Positions 43,902 through 52,203 of a stretch of 64,000 bases of DNA are shown here, in pieces. Position 1 is the stretch's first letter. The number at the start of each line of letters is the position of its first letter. The notes beneath the pieces are model-generated. The model saw only the letters and a program-made list of their open reading frames with translations, was not told the DNA's origin and searched no databases. The translations under genes were made by a program, and so were the position numbers. The DNA lies in assembly GCA_943914835.1 (NCBI GenBank), contig CALUDO010000003.1:1-64000 (forward strand), read 5' to 3'. Origin of the DNA: an uncultured Eremococcus sp. (lineage in GTDB: Bacteria; Bacillota; Bacilli; Lactobacillales; Aerococcaceae).

Positions 43902-44728
43902 AATCTACCTCCCTGCCTTTCTATATAATAATTATCTGGCTGATATTTGCGATTAAGACCTAAATATATCAAAGCCAGGAGAATTAAGACAACCGAAAGC
44001 CATTGAGATACTCTGAGTGATCCCCAGTAGAGGCTGTCTGTCCGCATACCCTCAATAAAGAATCGACCAATACCGTACCAAATAAGATAAAAGACAGCCA
44101 CTTCCCCTTTAAGTAGGAACCGTTTTTTATGTCTGATAGACAGAATCAAAGCAAATCCTATCAAATTCCACATAGACTCATATAAAAAAGTTGGCTGATA
44201 ATAGGCCCCATTAATGTACATTTGTTCAATAATAAACTGAGGAAGGCCAAGTCCTTCTAAAAATGATCGACTCACTTGACCACCATGGGCTTCTTGGTTC
44301 ACAAAGTTCCCCCAGCGCCCGATGGCCTGGGACAACATTAATGCAGGTGCGGCAAAGTCAAACAGGGTAATAAAGTTCAATCCTTTACGTTTAGCTAGAT
44401 AGATAACGGTCAAAGCTCCGCCAATGACACCCCCATATATCGCTATCCCTCCATTCCAAATCTGAATAATCTGTGCTGGATGGGCTAAATAATAATCTAA
44501 CTTAAAAAGGACGTAATAGAGGCGAGCACCAACAAAGCCAAAGATAACAGCATAGAAAAAAATATCAAACATAGCGTCACTATCAATTCCCTGCCGTTGA
44601 CCTTCACGTCGGAAGAGATATTCTCCCAGTATGATTCCCACAACAATAATCACAGCATACCAACGAACAGGCCAAGGACCTAAATGAAAAGCGACCGGAT
44701 CAATTGTCATTACTTCCACTGCTGTCAT
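43898..44728 (-). CDS. lgt: Prolipoprotein diacylglyceryl transferase
   Basis: 276 residues, seven membrane helices. Signature GRWGNFVNQEAHGG and ending GIGRFFIEGMRTDSLY. Transfers diacylglycerol to the lipobox cysteine of lipoproteins. The start is either ATG 44728 (close to AGGAAAGAGG) or ATG 44710, which better matches the family N-terminus (MTIDPVAFHLGPWPV). Either overlaps hprK. Confidence 0.95.
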   Translation of the reverse strand: MTAVEVMTIDPVAFHLGPWPVRWYAVIIVVGIILGEYLFRREGQRQGIDSDAMFDIFFYAVIFGFVGARLYYVLFKLDYYLAHPAQIIQIWNGGIAIYGGVIGGALTVIYLAKRKGLNFITLFDFAAPALMLSQAIGRWGNFVNQEAHGGQVSRSFLEGLGLPQFIIEQMYINGAYYQPTFLYESMWNLIGFALILSIRHKKRFLLKGEVAVFYLIWYGIGRFFIEGMRTDSLYWGSLRVSQWLSVVLILLALIYLGLNRKYQPDNYYIERQGGRL

Positions 44729-45665
44729 CCTCTTTCCTAGTTGAATTTGACTGAATTAAAAGATCTAAGCGGCGGGAAAATTCTTTCCGTGCATCAAAGC
44801 CCAACTCACTCGCTCTAAAATTCATAGCGGCCGATTCAATAATTACTGCCAAATTCCGTCCTGTTTTGACCGGAATCTTAATGGTCGGCACTTGTACTTC
44901 AAAAATTTTCTCGTATTCATGGTCATATCCCAACCGATCATATTCAATGGTCCCATCATCCTTTCGAAGATCGATTATTAAATCTAAGCGGTGCTTACGA
45001 GTTACCGCTCGAACACCAAACAAAGTCATTACATTAATAATGCCTAAGCCTCGAATTTCTAATAGATTCTGCAGAATATCCGGAGCTTCCCCCATTAAGG
45101 TGAGCTCATCAATCTGGTAAAGTTCTACTCGATCATCAGCAACAAGACGGTGCCCTCTTTGGACCAGTTCCAGGGCGGTTTCTGATTTCCCCACTCCAGA
45201 AGCTCCAATCAAGAGAACTCCCATTCCGTAAACTTCAAGAAAAACACCATGCTTAGAAAAACGTTCAGCAATAAACGTTTCTAAAAAGTTTGCCACATTG
45301 GCAAGGACTCGAGAGGTCTTAGCCCGAGCCGATAAAATAGGAGTCCGGCTTGCTTGGGCGACCGGGATTAAGGTTTCAGGCACCTCCATCCCTCGAGCAA
45401 TAATAATGGCCGGCGTTTCTAGACTGCAAATATTTTCAAATAGCTCTTTTTGTTCTTCTTCAGACTTGGTATTAATAAAACTCATTTCAGTACGTCCTAG
45501 GAGTTGCACTCTCTCAGGCGCATAATTTTCGGTAAAACCCACTAAAACCAGTCCAGGTCTTGAAACCTCACTGGACAGAAAAGGTTGGTCTTGAAATTCC
45601 TCACCATAAGCTATATCGATGGCCAGGGTAGTCGTTAAATCTTTGACAGTCACAATCCGTGTCAT
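44700..45665 (-). CDS. hprK: HPr kinase/phosphorylase
   Basis: 321 residues from the ATG at 45665 (MTRIVTVKDLTTTLAIDIAY) with GAGGTGG upstream. P-loop LLIGASGVGKSETALEL (about 150-166) and the HprK signature LEIRGLGIINVMTLFG. Phosphorylates HPr on Ser46, the signal for CcpA-mediated catabolite control; no ptsH or ccpA in the window. First gene of hprK-lgt-gpsA-trxB. Confidence 0.96.
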   Translation of the reverse strand: MTRIVTVKDLTTTLAIDIAYGEEFQDQPFLSSEVSRPGLVLVGFTENYAPERVQLLGRTEMSFINTKSEEEQKELFENICSLETPAIIIARGMEVPETLIPVAQASRTPILSARAKTSRVLANVANFLETFIAERFSKHGVFLEVYGMGVLLIGASGVGKSETALELVQRGHRLVADDRVELYQIDELTLMGEAPDILQNLLEIRGLGIINVMTLFGVRAVTRKHRLDLIIDLRKDDGTIEYDRLGYDHEYEKIFEVQVPTIKIPVKTGRNLAVIIESAAMNFRASELGFDARKEFSRRLDLLIQSNSTRKEDDSSGSNDN

Positions 45666-45698
45666 GGCCCCACCTCTTTTCATTTCAATCTCTCCATA

Positions 45699-45727
45699 AG
45701 TATAGGAATTTTAAAAAGAAATAACAA
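45699..45727 (-). promoter_or_regulatory. Promoter of the hprK operon
   Basis: -35 TTGTTA (45722-45727), 17-nt spacer, -10 TATACT (45699-45704), minus strand, right after the liaY terminator. Confidence 0.75.
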
Positions 45728-45738
45728 GTTTAAGACCA

Positions 45739-45763
45739 CAAAAAAGGAGCGGTAACCCGCTCC
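45739..45763 (-). terminator. Terminator after the PspC gene
   Basis: Stem GGAGCGG / CCGCTCC (45746-45752 with 45757-45763), GTTA loop, T run on the minus strand. Confidence 0.9.
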
Positions 45764-45782
45764 CTTATTTATTATATATAAG

Positions 45783-46082
45783 TTAGAAGTTATCCCAATC
45801 CTCATCCGAGTCTGGGGTTACATCCTTGCGTTCCTTACTTGAATCAGCCCCTTGTCCGGGCCAAGACCAGGAAGACTTCCGCTTGTCTCCATTAACTTCA
45901 TAGTCATTGGGTAAGATAATAGCTAGACCAAAATAAATCCAGAATAGGACACTGCCTGTTGGAAAAGCCCCAATGAAGAAAATTAAGCGGAAAATAGTTG
46001 AATCAATATTGAAGTAGTCTCCAAGTCCACCACATACTCCGGCTAATTTACGATCTGTTGATGATTTGTATAATTTATTCAT
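45783..46082 (-). CDS. liaY: PspC-domain membrane protein (LiaY-like)
   Basis: 99 residues. PspC domain: MNKLYKSSTDRKLAGVCGGL followed by GDYFNID and a hydrophobic segment IFRLIFFIGAFPTGSVLFW; a polar Ser/Trp/Asp tail follows. Start is 2 nt after the liaX stop, so one operon. In enterococci LiaY is the membrane partner of LiaX in the LiaFSR-controlled response to daptomycin and antimicrobial peptides. The pairing with liaX is what supports the name. Confidence 0.8.
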   Translation of the reverse strand: MNKLYKSSTDRKLAGVCGGLGDYFNIDSTIFRLIFFIGAFPTGSVLFWIYFGLAIILPNDYEVNGDKRKSSWSWPGQGADSSKERKDVTPDSDEDWDNF

Positions 46083-46084
46083 TC

Positions 46085-47506
46085 TTATCCCTCTTTCTCT
46101 TGGTCCAAATTATCTTTTAAGTAAATATTACCTAATAAGGTATCTAAATCAACTTTTACGTCTCCTTGATTACCAGGTCGGTCTAAGTTTGCCTGACGAC
46201 AATCTTCTGCTACTTTTTGCTCACTTAAACGTGACAAGACACGTCCTTGTTGAGCCTTGGCCTGGCCGATGAGATGCATTGACTGAGGAAGGGCTAATTT
46301 TATTTGACCTACCAGGGTCTTGATAGAAATATTCCCGTCATCTGCATTATTCTTTGTTACGAGGATATCTGTATGATTACCTTCAACCTTCAAATCCTTA
46401 ATCCAGGATGCCAAACGAACCTTCCCATTTCCTTGGCTCACTTTTATTGTTTCAAAGTGACTATCATGAACTTGGATATCTCCGTTTAAGTTTTCCACTG
46501 ACGCCTGGTTGCCTAGCCCACCTCTGACAGTGAGGCTACCGTTGCGGCTGAGCAGAAACTGGTCCTTCGCATTCAAAGCTTCCATCGATAAGTCTCCATT
46601 AGTTAATTCAATTCTTACCTGGTCATAGACTTTTTGAGGAAGAAGCAGGTGCCCGTCCATAGCAATTCGTGGCGAAAGCACTTTAATAATCAAGACACGA
46701 TCTACGACTTCAACCTGGGCATATTCCATAAAAGTATCTAAGTTCACTTGGTCATAATTTCCGTGGAGACGGATGTCCGCTTCTAAGCTAGCCTGACTTC
46801 CTTCACTGGAAACCAGGTCCAAGGAGCCATTTAAGATTTTGACTAGAACTTGATCAAATTCATCTTCAAATACCAAACTTTCCTGCAGGTGTTCAGTTTT
46901 GGGCCAAGGAATTTGCAGGGATAAGTTAATATCCTTGCTATTAAAATTTTTCACTAAATCGGACATTTGACCTATTAAGTTAGTTCCCATTTTTTTGGAC
47001 TCTTGAGTAAAACGTTTAGCTGCCTCAGAATAGTCTTGATCGTTAAACAAGCGCTTAAAATTCTCTTTGTAGTCAAAACCTGCTTGGTGATTTGTTTCTG
47101 ATTCAGTTACCTTTTTATTGTCGCGCTCTTTACCCAGAAATTCAATATCCGTCTTAACTTCCTTAATGTCACGTTCAAGCACTTCAATCTCGTCTTTGAA
47201 TTGCTCTTCTTGGCTCTTCATATCTTCACTTAAGTCATCTAATTCAGAGAATATTTCAATCTCCCTCAATCGTTGCTTAGCAATCGTCAGACGTTCCTCT
47301 TTTTCCTTCAAGACCTCTTGCTTACTTTGGATAGCGTCTTCAAGCTCTTCACTCGCTTTACTTGAAGACTCTTCCTTTATTTCTGAAGCTTGGGCCTTTT
47401 GCTGATCATTCACCGGGTCCTTGCTCGCTTCCAATAAATCCAAGGCTTCTTCCATTGAAATGACTTCTTGCTTCACTAAGTCTAAAATTCTATCTTTTTG
47501 ATCCAT
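46085..47506 (-). CDS. liaX: LiaX-like DUF4097 envelope-stress protein
   Basis: 473 residues from the ATG at 47506 (MDQKDRILDLVKQEVISMEE) with GGAAGG upstream; 43 further upstream codons have no support. N-terminal helical SHOCT-like segment (1-30), acidic coiled coil (about 40-140), then a repetitive beta-strand DUF4097 domain (about 190-465). This is the architecture of E. faecalis LiaX, which senses daptomycin and LL-37 and inhibits the LiaFSR response. No classical signal peptide is seen. Followed by liaY, then hprK. Confidence 0.78.
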   Translation of the reverse strand: MDQKDRILDLVKQEVISMEEALDLLEASKDPVNDQQKAQASEIKEESSSKASEELEDAIQSKQEVLKEKEERLTIAKQRLREIEIFSELDDLSEDMKSQEEQFKDEIEVLERDIKEVKTDIEFLGKERDNKKVTESETNHQAGFDYKENFKRLFNDQDYSEAAKRFTQESKKMGTNLIGQMSDLVKNFNSKDINLSLQIPWPKTEHLQESLVFEDEFDQVLVKILNGSLDLVSSEGSQASLEADIRLHGNYDQVNLDTFMEYAQVEVVDRVLIIKVLSPRIAMDGHLLLPQKVYDQVRIELTNGDLSMEALNAKDQFLLSRNGSLTVRGGLGNQASVENLNGDIQVHDSHFETIKVSQGNGKVRLASWIKDLKVEGNHTDILVTKNNADDGNISIKTLVGQIKLALPQSMHLIGQAKAQQGRVLSRLSEQKVAEDCRQANLDRPGNQGDVKVDLDTLLGNIYLKDNLDQEKEG

Positions 47507-47571
47507 AGCCTTCCTTCCTTTCAAGATCCCATATATAAGCTTTCTACACTTATTATTATGCCAAGGAAGGC

Positions 47572-47609
47572 AAAAATAAACATAGGCCCAAAGACCTATC
47601 TTTATTTTT
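47572..47609 (-). terminator. Terminator after uvrA
   Basis: Imperfect stem AATAAACATAGG / CCTATCTTTATT (47575-47586 with 47595-47606), T run on the minus strand, loop AAAGA-rich. Confidence 0.75.
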
Positions 47610-47612
47610 GTC

Positions 47613-50435
47613 CTATTTATTAAGAATTTTGTCAAGATAATAGCCAGTATAGGAATCTTCTACTTGTGCTATCTCTTCCGGGGTCCCAGTTGCGATTACC
47701 TGACCGCCGCCAACGCCACCTTCAGGTCCCATGTCAATAATATAATCAGCGGTCTTAATGACATCAAGATTATGCTCAATAACTACAACAGTGTTCCCAG
47801 CCTCTACCAAACGGTCTAGAACAGCAATCAATCGTTTGATATCAGCAGGGTGAAGTCCTGTGGTTGGTTCATCCAAGATATAGAAAGTGTCACCAGTCGA
47901 AACCCGTTGAAGCTCTGCCGCTAACTTCATCCTTTGAGCCTCCCCACCAGAAAGGGTCGTTGCAGATTGCCCCAAACGAACATAGCCCAAGCCAACATCA
48001 ACCATAGTTTGTAATTTACGTTTAATCTTAGGAATATTGGTAAAAAAGTTTAAAGCTTCATCGATCGTCATATCTAAGACCTCGGCAATATTCTTACCCT
48101 TATAACGTATGGCCAGAGTTTCAGAATTATAGCGAGTCCCATGACAAATCTCACAAGGAACATAAATATCGGGCAAGAAATGCATTTCAATCTGCTTGAT
48201 ACCAGCCCCCTTGCAGGCCTCACATCGTCCGCCCTTAGTATTAAAACTGAAGCGGCCTTTCTTGTAACCGTGAATTTTAGCTTCATTGGTTTGAGCAAAC
48301 AGATCACGAATATCATCAAAGACAGAAGTATAAGTGGCTGGATTGGATCGTGGTGTCCGACCAATTGGAGATTGGTCAATATCAATGACTTTGTCCAAAG
48401 CTTCCCAACCCTTAATATCCTTAAATTGGCCAGGTCTATCCTTAGTGGAACTAAGTCGTTTAGCCAAGGCTATCTTGAGAATTCGATTGACTAGACTTGA
48501 TTTACCAGAACCAGAAACTCCGGTCACGCAAGTAAATCTTCCCAAGGGAAAGGCCACATCCACGTCTTTCAAGTTATTTTCTTTTGCTCCAACCACTTCA
48601 ACCCAGCCATGATCATCTTGGCGACGGTCTTTGGGGACTTCAATGGCATCAATTCCAGCCAGATACCGTCCCGTCACCGAGTCTGGGTTCTCCATCACTT
48701 CCTTGGGCGTTCCAGCAGCAACCACACGTCCACCATGTTCTCCGGCACCGGGCCCGATATCGACAATATAATCAGCTTCCAGCATAGTTTCGTCATCATG
48801 TTCAACGACAATAAGTGTGTTATCCAAGTCTCGCATTTGCTTAAGTGAATTAATTAACCGAGCATTATCACGTTGATGAAGACCAATGGAGGGTTCATCG
48901 AGAATATACATTACTCCGCTCAAGTTGGACCCAATTTGGGTAGCCAAGCGAATTCGCTGGGCCTCCCCACCTGATAAAGACCCCGCTACCCGACTAAGGG
49001 TTAAATAATCCAAACCGACATTATTCAAGAAGCTAAGTCGATCACGAATCTCCTTAACAATAGGTTGACTGATAGCTCTGCGACTATCTGGAAAAGTTAA
49101 ATGACTAAAGAAATCTAAAGCATCATGAACAGAAAGGTCAGTCAACTGGGAGATATTATAATCTTCAATTTTTACCGATAAGGCCTTTTCATTTAACCGG
49201 TATCCATGACAAATAGGACAGGTCAATTCATACATATATTCACTCATTCGATCTCGAGTGAAGTCAGATGAGGTTTCGTGGTAACGACGGTCTATATTAT
49301 TTAAGACACCCTCAAAGGAGACCATTTTGTTAGTCCTTTGCTTACCCATCATAGACTTATAGGTGAATTGATAAGAAACATTCTCCCGCCCATACATAAT
49401 AGCTTCTTGCTGATCCTTAGACAAATCTTCAAAAGGTTTGTCCATAGGAATCCCTTGGCTCTCCGCAAAGGCTTGTAACATGGAGAAGTAATAATAATTA
49501 TCCTGGTTCTTCCATGGCGCTAGGGCCCCATCATTTAAAGAAAGAGAAGGGTCAGGGATGACAAGATCCTGGTCAACTGACAGCTTGGAGCCTAAGCCAT
49601 CACAGGCCGGACAAGCTCCGAAGGGAGCATTAAATGAAAAGAGACGTGGTTCTAATTCGTCCACTGTGAAATCACAATATGGACAAGCATAATGTTCATT
49701 AAAGTGTAAATCATCCCCATCAATCACATCAATTATTAAGTAACCTTCGGCGAAATTAAGAGCTTGTTCCACTGAATCAAAGAGACGGGACCGAATCCCA
49801 TCCTTAATAACAATTCGGTCTACCACTGCCTCAATCGTGTGGTTCTTATTTTTATTAAGGTTTGGAAGATCTTCAATATCATAAAGGTCTCCATCAATTC
49901 GGACGCGGACAAAACCTTCTTTTGCCACTTGTTCGAGTATCTTGACATGCTGCCCTCTTTTGTTTCGGACTAAGGGAGCTAAGACCTGTATCCGTGTCCG
50001 ATCTGGCAAATCTTGAATCCGGTCGACAATTTGTTCAGCAGATTGCCGTTCGATTGGAATGTGATGGTTAGGACAGTAGGGGGTACCCACACGGGCATAT
50101 AATAAACGTAGGTAATCATTAACCTCAGTAGCAGTCCCAACCGTTGACCGGGGATTGTGACTGGTAGTTTTCTGGTCAATGGAGATTGCTGGACTTAAGC
50201 CCTCAATAGAATCAACATCAGGCTTATCCATTTGCCCTAGGAATTGTCGGGCATAGGCTGATAGGCTCTCCACATACCGACGCTGTCCTTCAGCATATAA
50301 GGTGTCAAAGGCCAAAGAACTCTTGCCTGATCCTGATAACCCTGTCATGACAACCAATTTATTTCTTGGAATATCTAAATCAATATTCTTCAAATTATGA
50401 GTGCGTGCCCCTCTAATTTTAATAATATCTTTCAC
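47613..50435 (-). CDS. uvrA: Excinuclease ABC subunit A
   Basis: 940 residues, GTG start at 50435. Two ABC ATPase halves: Walker A GLSGSGKSSLAFDTLY (about 33) and GVSGSGKSSLVNRIL (about 640), signature loops SLSGGEAQRIRLATQ and TLSGGEAQRMKLAAE, zinc modules CPYC...CPAC and CEAC...CEIC. Damage recognition in nucleotide excision repair. uvrB, which often precedes it, is not adjacent here. No clear SOS box upstream. Confidence 0.97.
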   Translation of the reverse strand: MKDIIKIRGARTHNLKNIDLDIPRNKLVVMTGLSGSGKSSLAFDTLYAEGQRRYVESLSAYARQFLGQMDKPDVDSIEGLSPAISIDQKTTSHNPRSTVGTATEVNDYLRLLYARVGTPYCPNHHIPIERQSAEQIVDRIQDLPDRTRIQVLAPLVRNKRGQHVKILEQVAKEGFVRVRIDGDLYDIEDLPNLNKNKNHTIEAVVDRIVIKDGIRSRLFDSVEQALNFAEGYLIIDVIDGDDLHFNEHYACPYCDFTVDELEPRLFSFNAPFGACPACDGLGSKLSVDQDLVIPDPSLSLNDGALAPWKNQDNYYYFSMLQAFAESQGIPMDKPFEDLSKDQQEAIMYGRENVSYQFTYKSMMGKQRTNKMVSFEGVLNNIDRRYHETSSDFTRDRMSEYMYELTCPICHGYRLNEKALSVKIEDYNISQLTDLSVHDALDFFSHLTFPDSRRAISQPIVKEIRDRLSFLNNVGLDYLTLSRVAGSLSGGEAQRIRLATQIGSNLSGVMYILDEPSIGLHQRDNARLINSLKQMRDLDNTLIVVEHDDETMLEADYIVDIGPGAGEHGGRVVAAGTPKEVMENPDSVTGRYLAGIDAIEVPKDRRQDDHGWVEVVGAKENNLKDVDVAFPLGRFTCVTGVSGSGKSSLVNRILKIALAKRLSSTKDRPGQFKDIKGWEALDKVIDIDQSPIGRTPRSNPATYTSVFDDIRDLFAQTNEAKIHGYKKGRFSFNTKGGRCEACKGAGIKQIEMHFLPDIYVPCEICHGTRYNSETLAIRYKGKNIAEVLDMTIDEALNFFTNIPKIKRKLQTMVDVGLGYVRLGQSATTLSGGEAQRMKLAAELQRVSTGDTFYILDEPTTGLHPADIKRLIAVLDRLVEAGNTVVVIEHNLDVIKTADYIIDMGPEGGVGGGQVIATGTPEEIAQVEDSYTGYYLDKILNK

Positions 50436-50521
50436 AACATGTTCGCTCCTATCCCTTGCTTAATCTTCTTCATTATAGCACAGCTGATGATAAGGGCTCA
50501 TTTAATGCTTAAACCATCCTC

Positions 50522-50555
50522 GCAAAAAAAGCGGTAAGCCCATGGGGTTACCGCT
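50522..50555 (-). terminator. Terminator after the flavoprotein gene
   Basis: Thirteen-base stem AAGCGGTAAGCCC / GGGGTTACCGCTT (50528-50540 with 50543-50555, one mismatch) and a T7 run on the minus strand. Confidence 0.9.
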
Positions 50556-50579
50556 TAGATAGAATAATTAAATTTATCA

Positions 50580-52058
50580 CTAGTCTTGAACAAAGTCACC
50601 GGCCACTTTACCAGCTTGGCGTCCAAATACAATAATATCAGCCACTGCATTTCCACCAATCCGGTTAGATCCATGTACACCACCTACAACTTCTCCGGCA
50701 GCGTATAAGCCTTCGATGACTGAACCATCCTCAGTAAGCACGTGTGTTTCGGTATCAATTTTCAAGCCACCCATGGTATGGTGGATACCAGGGGCAATTT
50801 TAATAGCGTAGTAGGGAGCTTGAGATAAATCTCTTTCCATCCCTGTGGTCCGTTCAAATTCCTTGTCCTGTCCTTGAGCCACAGCTTCATTCCAAGTGTC
50901 TAGGGTCGTCTTTAAATGGTCTGCTGGAATGTCTAGTTGTTCAGCCAATGCTTCAATCGTATCTGCCTTAGTGACAATACCCTTCTCTTCATATTGACTC
51001 ATGGCCTTAACAGAATCTGCAAGGGCTTGGTCTGCAATAATATAAGCGTATTTCTCAGGCAGGTCAATAATATTAGCAGACACCACATCCCGAGTTAATA
51101 ACTCATTGGTAAAGCGTTGCCCATCTTGATTTACTAGAATACCACCTTCTCCTCGGACTGCTTCAGTCACTAGATATGAAGTTTCTTGTTCAACGGTAGG
51201 ATGTATTTGGATTTGATCCATATCTACCACGGCCGCCCCTAATTCTTGTGCCATCTCAATTCCGTCGCCTGTGGCCCCCTCATGATTGGTAGTCACGAAG
51301 CCCTCCAGTTCAGGCTTAATATCACTAACCATCTCCAGATCACCACCAAAACCTCCAGTAGCTACAATCACTGCTTTGGCCTTAATAGACTTGTCTTGTC
51401 CTTCGACCGTCACATCAATCCCACTGACTTTCCCATCTTCTTCATTAATTTTGGTTACTTCCGAATTTACAAAGAGTGGAATTTCTTGTTCATGAATGTT
51501 CCGTAATAAGCCCTCCACTAAATACCCACCGACAGCCGCTCCATCTTCTGGACGGTGAATCCGAGCCACTGAAGCACCCCCAGAGAAGGTGATATTATTA
51601 AGGGTAATTCCCATGGAATCTAACCATTCAATGCCGTCAGCTGAATGATCCACCAGAAAATGTAAGAGATCTGGATCATTGGTCTCCTTTCCACCTTCAA
51701 AGGTTTCCTTATAAAAGAGATCATTACTATCTTCAATACCTTGGTCTTTCTGGAATTTAGTTTCAGATGCATTCATACCCCCAGAAGATTTAGAGGTATT
51801 CCCGCCAGCGATGGGCATCTTTTCAAATATGACTACGTCAGCTCCAGCTTCCTTTGCCGATAAGCCCGCTGCCATTCCTCCACCACCAGCGCCAATAATA
51901 ACAATATCGTATTCGTCCTTAAGATCTGCAGGATCTGTATACCATTCTGACGTTTCCGATGCACCTGAACTTACATCTTCCTCCGCAAAAACATTCGCAC
52001 TAGGTCCTAGCAATAAAAGGCTGGAAATAAATCCCAGAGCCAACTTCTTAAATTTCAT
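50580..52058 (-). CDS. Secreted fumarate-reductase-like flavoprotein (flavocytochrome c family)
   Basis: 492 residues from the ATG at 52058 after GAGGAGG. Signal peptide MKFKKLALGFISSLLLLGPS ending NVFA, probable cleavage before EED, and no lipobox. FAD domain: DIVIIGAGGGGMAAGLSAKE, EKMPIAGGNTSKSSGGMNAS, catalytic-region RGEGGILVNQDGQRFTNE, HHTMGGLKID and C-terminal GLYAAGEVVGGVHGSNRIGG. The family reduces fumarate or related enoates. It lacks the FMN-binding domain and any haem motif, so its electron donor is external. Transcribed separately, downstream of pstS. Confidence 0.85.
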   Translation of the reverse strand: MKFKKLALGFISSLLLLGPSANVFAEEDVSSGASETSEWYTDPADLKDEYDIVIIGAGGGGMAAGLSAKEAGADVVIFEKMPIAGGNTSKSSGGMNASETKFQKDQGIEDSNDLFYKETFEGGKETNDPDLLHFLVDHSADGIEWLDSMGITLNNITFSGGASVARIHRPEDGAAVGGYLVEGLLRNIHEQEIPLFVNSEVTKINEEDGKVSGIDVTVEGQDKSIKAKAVIVATGGFGGDLEMVSDIKPELEGFVTTNHEGATGDGIEMAQELGAAVVDMDQIQIHPTVEQETSYLVTEAVRGEGGILVNQDGQRFTNELLTRDVVSANIIDLPEKYAYIIADQALADSVKAMSQYEEKGIVTKADTIEALAEQLDIPADHLKTTLDTWNEAVAQGQDKEFERTTGMERDLSQAPYYAIKIAPGIHHTMGGLKIDTETHVLTEDGSVIEGLYAAGEVVGGVHGSNRIGGNAVADIIVFGRQAGKVAGDFVQD

Positions 52059-52151
52059 TTCCCTTCCTCCTCTTGTGAAATTATACACTAATTATATCAT
52101 GGCTTGATAGAGATAACAATATAAGGAGGTTAAACGTTTTCAGATAAAAGC

Positions 52152-52179
52152 AAAAAAACCAAGGACCGGAGTCCTTGGT
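52152..52179 (-). terminator. Terminator after pstS
   Basis: Stem ACCAAGGAC / GTCCTTGGT (52158-52166 with 52171-52179), tight loop, T7 run on the minus strand. Confidence 0.93.
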
Positions 52180-52203
52180 AATTATTTAACTAAATCTATT
52201 AAA

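Noticed and set aside
45684..45782. A residual liaZ gene between liaY and hprK
   Set aside because: Only a terminator and a promoter are present in about 100 nt; no frame of useful length.
50420..50445. CGAACATGTT before uvrA as a possible LexA/DinR (SOS) box
   Set aside because: Only the left half CGAAC fits CGAAC-N4-GTTCG; the right half reads TGTGA, so the dyad fails. It also overlaps the ribosome site region rather than the promoter.
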